From: Tricholomella constricta
Taxonomy: Eukaryota > Basidiomycota > Agaricomycetes > Agaricales > Lyophyllaceae
DNA: 64,000 nt
Reading direction: 5' to 3'
Assembly: GCA_013368375.1 (NCBI GenBank)
Contig: JAACJP010000026.1
Span: 496,001-560,000 of the forward strand
Under the pieces are notes generated by a model. That model saw only the letters and a list, made by a program, of their open reading frames with translations. It had not been told where the DNA came from and ran no database searches. The first letter of the stretch is position 1, and each line of letters opens with the position of its first letter. This document shows positions 20,250 through 31,372 of the stretch, one piece after another. The position numbers and the translations under genes are program-made.

Positions 20250-21565
20250 GCTTCTCCTCCTATGCTCCGGTGGTCATTGTCGGTCTATGGGTCAAGAAAA
20301 TGGGCTGGGCGGATGTAGTATCGTCAGCCTACTGTCGTCGTCGTCGTCATGTCATAGGGTCTTATGCTATCTACTATGCACTTTGACTTCATGCTTTCTT
20401 ATGCAGTGCGCTGCGTGTTCGTCAAATGTAATTTTAGTTTGACTGGCATGAGTTCTGCGGATGAGCTGAGGTTTGCACGATCTAGGAGGGCAAGGGACTT
20501 TGGAAGGGATTGAGTGAGTGAGTGAGCGCTTTTTCGCAAGAGTGGCGCACGTAGTACTGACTGGCGTGTCCGCAGATGGAAACGCTTGAGCTTGGCATAT
20601 CAAGGCCATGCAGTGTTCAATATTCAGCGCTCACCCTCCTCGCAGGAGCGTTTCGAACAATCTCGCGCTCCGCGTATCATTGCTCAACCTTAAAACCAGG
20701 GAAGCCTCTCACTTTGCTCAGCATGCGATTCTCGAGCAGAAGTCTTTACAGCTTTCAAGAGGTATGCCGTGAGCGCCTCGAATACTGACGAATTGACGTT
20801 TAACCTTTAACCTTGATTTGTCTTTTGTCGTTCAGATTCAGTGTGCCACGAACGTCTGTTCCTCAAACAACTCTCGCGCCCTGCATATCATTCCCGATCA
20901 ATATAAGCCTTGCAGTATTTTCAGCCCGACATCAACAGCAAAGCCCTCTCGCTCTGCTCAGCATGCGATTCTCGAACCTTTTTTACAGCTTTCAGCTCAA
21001 GCCTTGAGCAAGAGGTACGCCGATAATTCACAGATGGACGGTCAGCGCCTTGATTAAACAGCACATACTGGCGAAGTAACCTTGACCTGTCTTTTGTCGT
21101 TTAGACTCCATGCACGATTGTCAGGAACAGACGGTCTGCTCCTCGATCATGATCGAATTTCTATTTTCAGATTGCAGTCCATAATTGCACGAATTCGGAC
21201 AGGCCATGTGTTACTTGACTCGTAAACCGCCGGGTAATGACAATGGCCTGTCTGCCTTCCTTTAGGTAGCCGATGCTGCTCGAAGGCGGAGAGCGTTGAG
21301 AGCAAATCTCATGTCGAGAGGTTGAGGAGTGAGTCGTATTTCTGCTTCTTGACCTCGTAGACATAAACTGACACGCGTCTATCTCGTTACTTCAGTGATT
21401 TCTTCAAGCCTAAGGACCCTTACTCGAGGCATTCGGGGATATATCTCGGCGATCCATTGTCTGTCGGAAGTCAATTGGGGCCAGCTTGACATCTGAGGAA
21501 ATGGCCAGACCTTGGCGGCTCGTTTATGGCCAGTGACACTAGCCGGCCTGGTCATGTTGGATTAC
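20250..21565. other. Intergenic region with a degenerate direct repeat
   Basis: About 1.3 kb without a recognised gene. The main feature is the duplicated segment listed at 20608-21110. Confidence 0.5.
20608..21110. repeat. Degenerate direct repeat (two copies of about 230 bp)
   Basis: The two copies share, in order, GCTCAGCATGCGATTCTCGA, a TTTACAGCTTTCA block, an AGAGGTAYGCCG block and TTGTCTTTTGTCGTT. Copy 1 has the first block near 20717 and copy 2 near 20957. The intervening bases differ by substitutions and indels. No intact open frame spans a copy. Confidence 0.6.
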
Positions 21566-21571
21566 TATAAA
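21566..21571 (+). promoter_or_regulatory. TATA box of the second F-box gene
   Basis: TATAAA in the context ACTATAAAGTATGG. About 116 nt lie between it and a GTAAGC donor at 21682, which fits a short untranslated first exon. Confidence 0.45.
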
Positions 21572-21734
21572 GTATGGCCTCCGCAAAGCGTATTTTCTCT
21601 ATTCTCCCATTGCTGCACTTCCTCATCGTGACGTTGACCGACACTGCTATACATACTTATTATCTTTCAGCTCTTCTAAATGTAAGCGCCTGCGCATATC
21701 TGATGTCCTTTTTGGCTCACGAATGAAATACAGA

Positions 21735-23363
21735 ATGAACGCTCCCGTCATGCCCACCGTCGAAACCGAACGCGTGCCACAGGTGGCCGCGGCTCCTGCC
21801 TCCTTTCCCCTACAGAAGCTTAATATCGACATTATGCTTACTATTTTTACGGCCTTGCTCGCGTCCCCGGATTCTTCCCCGACATCGCCAGTAACGCTAT
21901 CGCAGGTTTGCCGATCCTGGCGCGACCTTTTCTTGGAATCTCCCACCCTCTGGACCAACATCCTAGTGTCCGAAGAGCTTTCGACAACGAACGCCTCATT
22001 GGATCGAGCATATAAACGCGTGGAGGCATACCTCGCTCGATCCGGAGGATGTTCATTGGCGATACAGTTGTCCTTTGTCACGTGGGGACCGCAGGAGAGC
22101 ACAGAGCAGCCAGAGGACTCTCCCTACTACCACACTCTCCCCGCTTTTTTCCATCGTCTCAACGACATCGGACGGGCAATCGCTAAACACGCCGCCCGCA
22201 TCCGAACATTCTCACTTACGGTCGATGAGATGGAATGTACGGCAGCCGTGCTCGGCGGTTTTGGCCTTGCTAAGATGCCGCTCTTGGAGGCCTGGACGGT
22301 ACGAAACACCGATGAAGAGCAGGTATCCGACAATCCCCCCAACAATCCGGACGCGCTACTCGCGGAGCAGAAGGAGATGGAGGCGCACTACGCGCTTTGC
22401 CACCCCGAAAGTTTGATCATGAACCACGACAAAGTCGCTTCCTTGTATTCCAATCTACGGTTCCTCAGCCTACATACCACCCCGCTGGTTTGGTCAGAAT
22501 TCTGCCCGCGCAACCTCGTGACCCTGGAGATTACGATGTTGCCCCTCGTCCATCGCCCCTCGTCAGCCGACCTTTGCCACATTCTGCTTGCAAACGCACA
22601 TTCCCTCGAGTCGCTGCGCCTTGACGGCTGCGTCTCTCCTGACAGTGAATGGCCAGAGTCATGCCTCGTGCCAAACGTGGAATTCCTTCAGCTCGGCTTC
22701 TACAAATCATGCGAACTCCTCCCTCTCCTCAATGCGATTCAAGTGCCAGCCTTGCGAAGATTCGTCCTGACGGATATCCACCGGCAGAGAAAGGATCCTT
22801 CCGAGCGGCTGCTCAGCCAATTTGACGAGGATATCATCCTAGTGCTCAGAGCTATCGGCGACAAGCTGCCTATCCACGAAATTTGGCATGCGCAGTTCGA
22901 GCACATCGCGCTTTGTCCATCGTCCCACCAGATTCCCTTGGACGAGGCAGAGAATGCCTTGAAACTCGCGCGCAGGTTCACAGTCAAATTCTTCTCTGGA
23001 TGGAAGAAATTGACACACCTCTTCCTTCATGGCCCGGACCGCGCCACCTTGGAAGGCCTGAATTCCATTCTCCCATGTTCCATGGAGATGCATGGGACAA
23101 CGGAGCCACGCGTCCCCGCGCCTGCCCTCACGACGCTCCAAGTCGAGAACTGTGTCGCCTCTGTCTTGGGATCCTTCCTGCGTATTCGCGTTGCGCATCC
23201 GCAGTCCTTCCACGCGCTTCTTGGCTTGGTTATCAAGATGCCCCGGAACTGGTTTGACGCTGTCAAGTGGGACACGCGTAATTTGACAGTGTTGGCCAAG
23301 GAAGTCTTCCCAATTTACACCCAACTCTCTCCCGAAGTCCAGACTGAGCTCCTACAGCTTTGA
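21735..23363 (+). CDS. F-box protein with 5'-UTR intron
   Basis: About 542 aa in one coding exon. The F-box lies at about residues 22-70 (LQKLNIDIMLTIFTALLAS...VTLSQVCRSWRDLFLESPTLWTNI). Degenerate leucine-rich segments follow (NLVTLEITMLPL, HSLESLRLDGC, NVEFLQLGFY). The ATG at 21735 was chosen because it directly follows a likely 5'-UTR intron (21682-21733, GTAAGC...ACAG). The ATG at 21723 would lie inside that intron. Role: presumed substrate receptor of an SCF ubiquitin ligase, substrate unknown. Confidence 0.83.
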   Translation: MNAPVMPTVETERVPQVAAAPASFPLQKLNIDIMLTIFTALLASPDSSPTSPVTLSQVCRSWRDLFLESPTLWTNILVSEELSTTNASLDRAYKRVEAYLARSGGCSLAIQLSFVTWGPQESTEQPEDSPYYHTLPAFFHRLNDIGRAIAKHAARIRTFSLTVDEMECTAAVLGGFGLAKMPLLEAWTVRNTDEEQVSDNPPNNPDALLAEQKEMEAHYALCHPESLIMNHDKVASLYSNLRFLSLHTTPLVWSEFCPRNLVTLEITMLPLVHRPSSADLCHILLANAHSLESLRLDGCVSPDSEWPESCLVPNVEFLQLGFYKSCELLPLLNAIQVPALRRFVLTDIHRQRKDPSERLLSQFDEDIILVLRAIGDKLPIHEIWHAQFEHIALCPSSHQIPLDEAENALKLARRFTVKFFSGWKKLTHLFLHGPDRATLEGLNSILPCSMEMHGTTEPRVPAPALTTLQVENCVASVLGSFLRIRVAHPQSFHALLGLVIKMPRNWFDAVKWDTRNLTVLAKEVFPIYTQLSPEVQTELLQL

Positions 23364-23811
23364 TATATTGTTCAACCTATTCCACGACTAAACCACGACC
23401 ATATATTCATTCATATTAAGTCATACGCTAATTTTCTATGCCCCTACACTCGTACTACATGCACATATGCCCACTATGCAATACTATGACAATCAACATC
23501 TTACATGAACGACGACGAGTTCCGCAGACAATGACGGTGCTTGTAAAGCCCTCCTCACTTATGCTTACATCGACCTTGACGAATTTGCAGTGCCGAGCGT
23601 CTTGAAGCAATGTCCGATCGACCAAAACTTTCAAACGTCTTGACGGCAAATTCTCAAGTGGACCTGGGACGACCCAGATGCAGCAAGGCAAAGGTAAGTG
23701 GTCCGCGGGCAGTAAAACGATACTGCCCGCGGACCACGTACCTTTCCCTTGTTGACTCATTCGTTTAAACAAGAACATTCAGTTCGTTGATCCATATCCC
23801 ACAGAGCGATA
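23364..23811. other. Intergenic region between convergent genes
   Basis: 3' flanks of the F-box gene (+) and the kinase gene (-). No coding exon seen. It holds the perfect hairpin at 23698-23737. Confidence 0.6.
23698..23737. repeat. Perfect 17-bp inverted repeat with 6-nt loop
   Basis: GTGGTCCGCGGGCAGTA (23698-23714), loop AAACGA (23715-23720), then the exact reverse complement (23721-23737). It is GC-rich and lies between two convergent genes. It would form a strong hairpin in RNA from either strand. Confidence 0.85.
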
Positions 23812-25215
23812 CTACATCTTACGTTCAGCTTCGATGCAAGTTCGCGCCAACAAGCGATCGAGGACTTCATTGACGAGCGGGCGATCGGAGGGGTTGGGCT
23901 TCCAGCAGTCTTGCGCGATCGACCAGATATCGTCTGGAATGCGGGCGTCCCTCTCGGGCCGTAGACCCTCGACAATGCCCAGCATGACACGACCATCGTG
24001 TTTCCATGCGTGGAAGGGCACTTGGTTTGTGAAGGCCTGATTATTGATTAGGACCGACGACGAAATAGCTCATCGGACTGACCTCGTATATCACCATTCC
24101 AAACGAGAAGACATCGCTCGCAAATGTCGAAAGCGCGGAGTTCGTCTCCGGATGGAGTCTCTCTGGGGACATGTACCGTACTGTACCTGCACCCGATACT
24201 TGGGAACATGAGCATTAGATAGAAAACAATGAATGGTCGTGTTACATGAGGATGCCAGCGAGTCTGGTGACTCATCGAGAGGGAATGTGTCGCCGTCATA
24301 AAACGCCAGCCCAAAATCGGCGATGCACGCCACCCCCTCGTCGTTGACCAATATGTTAGGCTAGCGTAGAATTGAGTAACAAAATCAATACAAGCTGAAG
24401 AATACTTACCCCTTTGAGGTCTCCGTGGATGACCCCGCATGATTTGAGGTAAACAAGACCTTGGGCAATGTCGATTAACTGGAGGAGCAGAATTAAGATT
24501 GGACCATGAATGCGACAGAATGACAGGTAAATGACCAAGTTTCTCCTATTCGCAGAAGGATTGCGGGCTAGGTAAGACGGAAGGCTACCATTGCGCATAA
24601 AGGGAGACACAATGCCCAAGTCCGTGGGATTGTCGACGACGCCGAAAAACGGTAGGATATTTTTGTGTTGAAGTGAGGCCATGATTATCGCTTCCCTGAT
24701 ACAGTTCTAGTAGAGGAACGGGTTATTCGTGCATCACCTGGGTAAGAGGCACCAGCTTGTACCTTTCGAATGAATGATCGCGTCGCGAATGTGTATCTGA
24801 ATTTTTTGACCGCGACGGCAGCTTTTCCGTCATATTGCCGTACCACGGTAGACGTGGCACCCTCTCCAATGTGTAGAACATCTGTAGTTTGAAACCAAAC
24901 TCGGGAATTAAGAGTGTGTGAGGGAAACGTGTTACACAGTTGAGCGAGGTGCAACAACTGCACACGGCAACCACGAATGAATTCGGGAGAAAGTTCGTAG
25001 TTGATCAAACACTGTCAAGTTCTTCGTCAGCTTTATCCTGCGAGAGAGCCGATACGAGTACACACGAAGAACTGCTTGTACAGGGAGTCTAGAAATCTCC
25101 GCTGGGGATGGCCGTCGCCGACGGCGAGGGAATTCTCGTGACGTGAGCGTTCCCTCCTTGACGTGAATGAGCGAAGCGTTACAAAAAGCATTGCATGAAA
25201 AGCTGTTAGTTTCAT
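23812..25215 (-). CDS. Protein kinase, TKL-like (HGDLK type)
   Basis: Seven exons on the minus strand: 25215-25066, 25011-24763, 24706-24536, 24478-24410, 24360-24246, 24198-24083 and 24036-23812; 364 aa with consistent phases. Kinase landmarks in order: Gly loop GEGATSTVV, VAVKKF lysine, REAIIM (C-helix Glu), GNLPF-type hinge segment VSPFMRNGSLPSYL, and catalytic loop VIHGDLKGPNILV. DFG is present as IADFGLA. The APE equivalent is VRYMSPERL, followed by DVFSFGMVIYEAFTNQVPFH and a C-lobe ending CWKPNPSDRPLVNEVL. The catalytic Asp, Lys and Asn are present; HGD replaces HRD, which is common in agaricomycete kinase expansions. The N-terminal 90 residues are unassigned. The start at 25215 is supported by a TATA box about 45 nt upstream but remains the least certain part. 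Confidence 0.82.
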
Positions 25216-25255
25216 AGTGGGGGAAAGGAAACAGAGCCACAATCGACAGGCGAGA

Positions 25256-25264
25256 TAATTTATA
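25256..25264 (-). promoter_or_regulatory. TATA box of the kinase gene
   Basis: Read on the minus strand TATAAATTA, about 45 nt upstream of ATG 25215. Confidence 0.4.
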
Positions 25265-25460
25265 TCGCATACGGTTCTTGGGATGATCCTCGAGAACACA
25301 AAGAGCGACCGCCACAAGGCGCGTCCATACAATCGCCACTGATTTGATCGCTCCGTATCGTTTCGAATTCTTTCCTGTTGCTTTGCCGATTTTAATGACT
25401 GAAGGAAGGAAAGCCAGGATATAATAATGATGTAAAATGAGGTAATGTACAAATGGCAAC

Positions 25461-28400
25461 TCAGCGGTTGGTCTCGCCTCTGTGCATGAATTCCCAACAT
25501 AGCTTTCCAGGTTCCACCCCAAGCAGGTCCTGGACTTGGAAAATATCCATCTCGCAGAGTTGCCGAACCGTACTGATCCTATTCATAACATGTTTAATGT
25601 TTTTAGCGTTGATACCGGGAAGACACCGAAGAAGCTCTTCGGCCGCAGCGTTGATCCCAGCACCAGCTTCTGTGTCGTCGTCGGCGCCGACGGCGATTGC
25701 TTTCGCTGGGTCAGGTTCCGGATTATTCGTTTTGAGGTCTTTGAATATCTCCGTAGTCGCGTACGGCGACGAGGACCAAATGATGCGTACTCGAGGAAAT
25801 GACAATGTCAAAAGGCAGATCTTGGATTGCAACATCGCCGTGTGGTCGCTGTCCGCCGTCGAGCCTTGCTTCTTCTTCTGAGGGTACTTGCCGGTCGGTT
25901 TGACATAAGACTTAATGTCCGATACGATCTGTGAACGGGTTTGGTGTCAATGCCGCCAAACCTGGATACGAGTGCTTCTTACATCGAGCGTGAACGCTTT
26001 GTCTTCCTCGAATTCGATAAGCAGCATTGGAGTCTTGTAGTGTACGGACATAAGTTCGCATTGAGTGTACCTGCCATCATTGCTTTAGACAACGGAACGC
26101 AACGGGGAGACGACACTCACAGTCGACCACTGTTGAAACTTGATATAAGATCCGACAGGCTCTTTCGTTCGACACAGATTTCAGGGGTTATGATGTAATC
26201 CCCGACCGTCAGAGTTGCAGGAATCACCAGAAGATTTGAGGCGTGGAGGAGAGAGGGCAGTGTGGACCGGAATTCTCGCATATCCACTATCACCTGACAG
26301 ACAAGTCGAGACATTTAGGTGTACGAAAAGAAAACGAACTCAAAAAGCATACTCGCGAAGGCTGCGTATTCAATTCGCGTCTTCCTCCTCCTATGCGTGT
26401 GCTGATGGTCTTTATCACTGCATCGCTGGCACCATCCCGACGCTCCTCCAATAAGGGTAAAAGCATGGACTAACCCGACGTCAAATCAGCCGCTAGCAGG
26501 CAAAGTAAAGGAATTTACGCACACCACGCTCTTTGATGAGCCTCTCGAACGACTCCTTCTCTCTTCTTATCCCAGCAAGGTATTTGTGTTCCTCGCAAGA
26601 GCCCCCGTATACCATGTGATACACCCGCACGGCAAGGCCAGGATTAGAACTTTTGTACACCTGTACGACCGCAACTCAGACCACATGATACGGAGAAGAA
26701 GGCAAACACATACTTCGATGCGCCGAATGAACTCCATATTAGGCTCGAACATGACGATAAACTTGGGCCGAATCTCAGCGAGCATCCTATCGTCAGTGTC
26801 GTCCGAATATGCTCGCACGAGAACCGTTTGCTCAGGAGCCAGGAGCCCGTAGTGCGCGTCGAAATCGATTTCAAATGCCCCAGATTCAAAGTCCAGTGAG
26901 ATCATATCGTCCGCAAGTTCAATCGGTAGCTCGCTAGAACCTTGCCCACCTGCCTGCGATTCCCAGCTGGGCAATCATCGACTCAGAGAACGATAGAATC
27001 AAATCAAAAGGAACTCACAATTCAGCAAAGCTTTCTGCTTCGGTCTGTATAGCACCCATGACCGAATCATGCGAATCATTCTTGGACGAGCTGTCTCTTT
27101 GACTGGGCGCAGGGGCAGCAGGTGCACCCCCCCTTACTCTCCTCCGACTTTTAGCCCGTTCCGCCTTTTCCTTGTCTTTCTTCTTCAATGCCTCGCTCAC
27201 ATAATCACCATTACCATAGTAGAGCTTCTCGAACCCGTCACCCACACGCCCTCCTACAACCGGAAGAGCAAAGTGCGATTTCCCGTCCTGCTTCCGCTGG
27301 GCCAACTTCGTCTTCCACCAGAGATATAGCCTGAGCTTCTGGAGCATCATACGTCGGCCCTTGGATCCATTGGGAGCATCATGATCGATGCTGGATAGGA
27401 ATTCGGTCAGGACGCTGCAGGTGCGCGTCGAAGACGCCATGACGAGGACTGTTTCCGTCCCAGGAGTTACTGGATGACAAGGCCGTCAACGGAATAGTCA
27501 TAAATTGCATGGACACGACGATACCAGATGTGATAGGCTTCCGCAATGCCTTTTGCCTCAACATCTCCTCCTCTGCTTCTTGTAATATCTCTGCTAGAAG
27601 ATTCCACTTCGGCAACTCCTCCAAAACGGGGTCCATTCCTTTTGGAAGCCAGAACGGACGCGTCTCCTTTTCCTTGCCTTTAGTCGTACTCGTAGAGGCC
27701 GTGTTCTCAATCTCATCCAAAGCCTCCCATCCAGCCTCATCGTCTGCGAGATCGATCACGGCCGGCAGTTGCACTTTGGTAGTAGAGTCAACTGTGTAAC
27801 ATCTCCGTTTCGCGACTTGAAATATTATATGAGCGGCGTCGGTGAGAAGCCAGGGCGATTGATGTTGTTTGGTGCCGCCTGAAGCAGAGGTGGTATTCGA
27901 CGCAATCAAGGTCTCTAGATACGCATGGAAGTGGAGAGGGTCGTAAGTGAGGAGATAGCTAAGTTGTGCTTTAGCAAAGAACAATTTGAGGATGCGAAGA
28001 TAAACGCACTAAAGCAGCCGCCGCAATGTCCCCAGATCATTCACAAGCTGCTTCGTTCTGGGTCCAACTTTGTGCCAGACAGAATCCAGTTGACGTCGTA
28101 CGACTAGGTCGAAGGAACGGAAGTAAGCGTTGTCAACGTTAAAGTCATCGAGGTCGAGCTACGTCCAAGGGTTTACCCTGCTTCTAGATTGAAGTGCATA
28201 CTAAGACATACCGTTGTGTTCGATCGCTTCAGCTCGGAGAGAGTAGTAGACATGCACTGGATTATCGCGTGATGAATGTCTGCCATTGATTCGGTGAGAG
28301 GTTGCGATAGTTCCACGACGTCAGCTCTTCGCCGCTCCAGTGATTTCTTGACATCCTCTTGAAATCTAAGTGCACGATGAGGCGGTGTGATACGTCACAA

Positions 28401-29085
28401 GTCATCGACATTACCGTGGATAGATATGCACTTTTCGAAGCTGAAGCTCCTTCATGATGTTCTTCAAAGGCGAGAGACCACTAGTTATATGTTCTGGTTG
28501 ATCCGTGAAGGCTTTGAGGAAACCGGTCTTGTTTTTTTCTCGGTATAATCGCACAATGAACGCCTCTAAGACCAGAGCTGTAACTCTGGATGACGACCTA
28601 AACATAAACCGGCAAAAAACAATGGAAAAGTTCACGCACTTCTCTGCATGCATTACGATTATCCCAGTGATCAGGTGGGTAGGTATGTCAGACTGTAGCA
28701 TGTCGACCACAAGGATTCGTGAAGTAACAGAAACTAGTCCTCCCTTTTTGTACAAGTCCTGCCTTGAAAACACATCAGCGTCCTGCAGTCAGGGAACCAC
28801 GGGTGGGAGGGGCCTTCACCTGTCCTTGCTGACAGTTTCGTATCCCAGCACACGCAATCCGGGTTTCCGACAACCCATAAGCCCAAGTTCTTCGCCGATC
28901 TCTGACTCTTCTTCCGGCGTGGCGTTGACCAGCAAGACAAGGTTCTGAGGTGATTCATAGATTTTCATCAAGGTGCAGATTATCCTACGCAGTCCAAGCC
29001 CGCGCGCCAGGACTAGAAGATCGCTCGTAGCCGGGTCATGTATACGCTCCAAGATTGCTTTGTGGTAGGGGAGGAGAGCGGACAT
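25461..29085 (-). CDS. XPF: XPF/RAD1 structure-specific DNA repair endonuclease subunit
   Basis: Thirteen exons on the minus strand: 29085-28820, 28762-28640, 28597-28415, 28365-28212, 28158-28010, 27958-27525, 27469-27019, 26966-26714, 26660-26523, 26469-26353, 26293-26121, 26070-25983 and 25928-25461. All phases agree, giving 998 aa, normal for the family. The N-terminal half is the degenerate superfamily-2 helicase-like region ([49 protein letters not shown]). The nuclease domain has [17 protein letters not shown], then [20 protein letters not shown] with the ERKxxxD active site. The C-terminus has the double helix-hairpin-helix ([23 protein letters not shown]). With its ERCC1/Rad10 partner it cuts 5' of bulky lesions in nucleotide excision repair and in crosslink and recombination repair. 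The gene is divergent from the LENG1-like gene, with 214 bp between the start codons. Confidence 0.93.
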
Positions 29086-29299
29086 GGCTTCAACTCAACG
29101 CTTATTTGAGGGAGTCTTGGCTTTGGAGATACAAGAAATCGTTGTGGTCGGCTCTGCACAGTTTAGAGCCTTATAGAGTAGCAAAAAGTGTATAAAGCAT
29201 TCCAAGCGGTGATGGTTGTAATCAAGATGATTCGGAATATTATTTGGTCATTCCACAACTCTCCCTGTGACCACCAACTGACATCCGTGCCTACTGACG
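29086..29299. promoter_or_regulatory. Shared divergent promoter region (XPF / LENG1-like)
   Basis: Only 214 bp separate the minus-strand XPF start codon from the plus-strand start codon of the next gene, so both promoters must lie here or overlap the genes. No clear TATA box was identified. Confidence 0.5.
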
Positions 29300-30316
29300 A
29301 TGGGAAAGCTAAACATCGCGCATCACAAGTCATATCACCCTTATCGACGAGACAACATCGAGAAGGTCCGTAAAGATGAGGAGGAAGCTCGTCAGAAGGA
29401 AGCCAAGGAAGAGGGGAGGATGATGCTTGCAGTACGTCTCTCGCATTGTTTCATACCAAATATTCTGATCGTAAGCTCAGGATTCTGAAGCTCGAATAGA
29501 CCAGCTACGAGAACGTGCTGGCGCAATTGAGCAATCCTCGTCTAAGAAAAAGAAGCGGAAAGATGAGGACCTTGACAAGATAATTGCCGAGGGCAGCTCG
29601 ACTCGGGGCGCGATGCTTCCAACCACCGGTGGCCATATCAATTTCTTTGAGGATTTGGAGCACGTCAGTCGTAACGAATATCTCATGGATGCGCTGCCTC
29701 TGACTTCGCTGCTTCAGAATACCATAGCAGCTGCCATTCGCGCGACGAAGAAGGCAGAGCCGGCAGAAACTGAGAAAGGAGTACCGTTAGGCCCGTCCGC
29801 CAAAGATCTCAAGCCCTGGTACTCGGAACGCAATAGAGACAACGTTGAGGAAACGATAGACGAGCGAAGGTAAGTCGAGACTCCATCCCTTACATATAAT
29901 AATTTAACTCTGTCAATAGAAAACGAGACACGGCGCGGAAGTCCATTCATGACCCTTTGACCTCGATAACCAAAGCGCTAGCCTCCCGTTCTTCCGCGCC
30001 ATCCTCCTCCTCGCGCTCATTCCGGCGACCGCGTCCAATATCAGAAGCTTCAAAGGCTCCTCCAGAGGTGCATGCCCGACTAAGCCGCGAGTCGACCGAG
30101 CGCGAACGTGCTTTGGAACTCATACGGCGGAAGAAACGTGAGCTTGCGGGCAGTGAGACTCCGAGCACTGTGCATGGCGGTGTCGATGAAGGGTACGATG
30201 ATGTGTTCAACCGCAGAGAAGTGGAAGAGGCCCACCGCGGAAGGGAGCGCCGATGGGAACCACGGGAACATGATCGTGGCCGGCATGGTGGCGGAGGACG
30301 CAGACGGTATTGGTAG
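29300..30316 (+). CDS. LENG1-like Cir_N domain protein
   Basis: Three exons, 29300-29431, 29481-29869 and 29920-30316; 305 aa. The N-terminus is the Cir_N domain (MGKLNIAHHKSYHPYRRDN, then IEKVRKDEEEARQKE and ARIDQLRERAG), a charged coiled-coil shared by CIR, CWC25 and LENG1. The middle contains GGHINFFEDLEHV and GPSAKDLKPWYSERNRDNVEE, which resembles LENG1 proteins more than CWC25. The C-terminus is disordered and rich in Arg, Glu and Gly (RERRWEPREHDRGRHGGGG). Proteins of this group are nuclear and linked to pre-mRNA splicing. That role is inferred from the domain only. Confidence 0.8.
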
Positions 30317-31372
30317 GATTGTTATTCTGCTCTCATCGCCTCTCGCAGGCAGTGCGATTGACAGAACGCTATACTGTATGTATAATAACGTGATTGCAGA
30401 CGGTATCTTTTGACAGGACTGAGGAAGTGCAACGTAACGTGGGCGCGTTGAAACGCGGTATACTGACATATTGACGAATTGAAGGTTCTGCCATTTCCTC
30501 CTGTCTGCCTTACACGCACATAGCCCAACATAAACTGACGAAACTCCCTTCCAGGTACAAGGCAAGGCATAAGTATGGATGAATTCCAAATCCCATCGCA
30601 ATTTGTAGTGCTATCACTATTAAAGCTGTCGCTCCATCACAATTTCATGCGACGGGTCACCGTAATTACCATATCCACCTCTCTTCCGAAAGAGCGTATT
30701 ATATCTTCTTGGAACCGACACCTGCTTCGAAGTGCATCCCCTCTATTTGATCTCGCAATGTTCAGATGCGTATCGCTTCCTCGCCCATGATTCAGAGGCG
30801 CTCAGACAACGCATGATGAGGCTTTCACTATCGTCGGGTCACGGTGGGGTTAAGTACGTATACCGAATGGAAGGAGGAGATCTAGAGTATTCCTGGGCCT
30901 TTTGAAAAAACTATATGTCTCTCAAACTTTTTGCAATGCAATGCAATGCCACACATATATAACGTTGAGATTCCCGTCACTTCTGCCGAAGCACCCACGA
31001 GCCTGTACCAGAAGTACCAGATGTTTTCGAGAAAGAGAGAACCAATTATACTGTCGGTGCAATGCAATGCATGCCTCCATGTCCATGTCGAGGGGACGAG
31101 CGATCTCGTTCTGCAACATAGCTTGTTCCTTTATAACCACTTCGACCACAGGTGGCGGGAAAAGTACTCCGGCCTACTTTGTTAATCAGGAATACACACT
31201 CGTCCTTCCAAGCAGTTTCATAATCCCCCAAGGCAGGCAAACCACAATGATCATGAAGGCCAAATTCGGAGGTTCTGCCCACCCATAAACCTCAACCTCA
31301 TCGTCCACTTCCCGAGCTATTGAACCTTGCGTCCTATTTGAAATCTCCTGATCATCTTTATGTATAAAATTT
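30317..31372. other. Intergenic region
   Basis: About 1 kb between convergent genes. Short runs of GCAATGCAATGC occur near 30935 and 31061; no coding exon was recognised. Confidence 0.5.
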
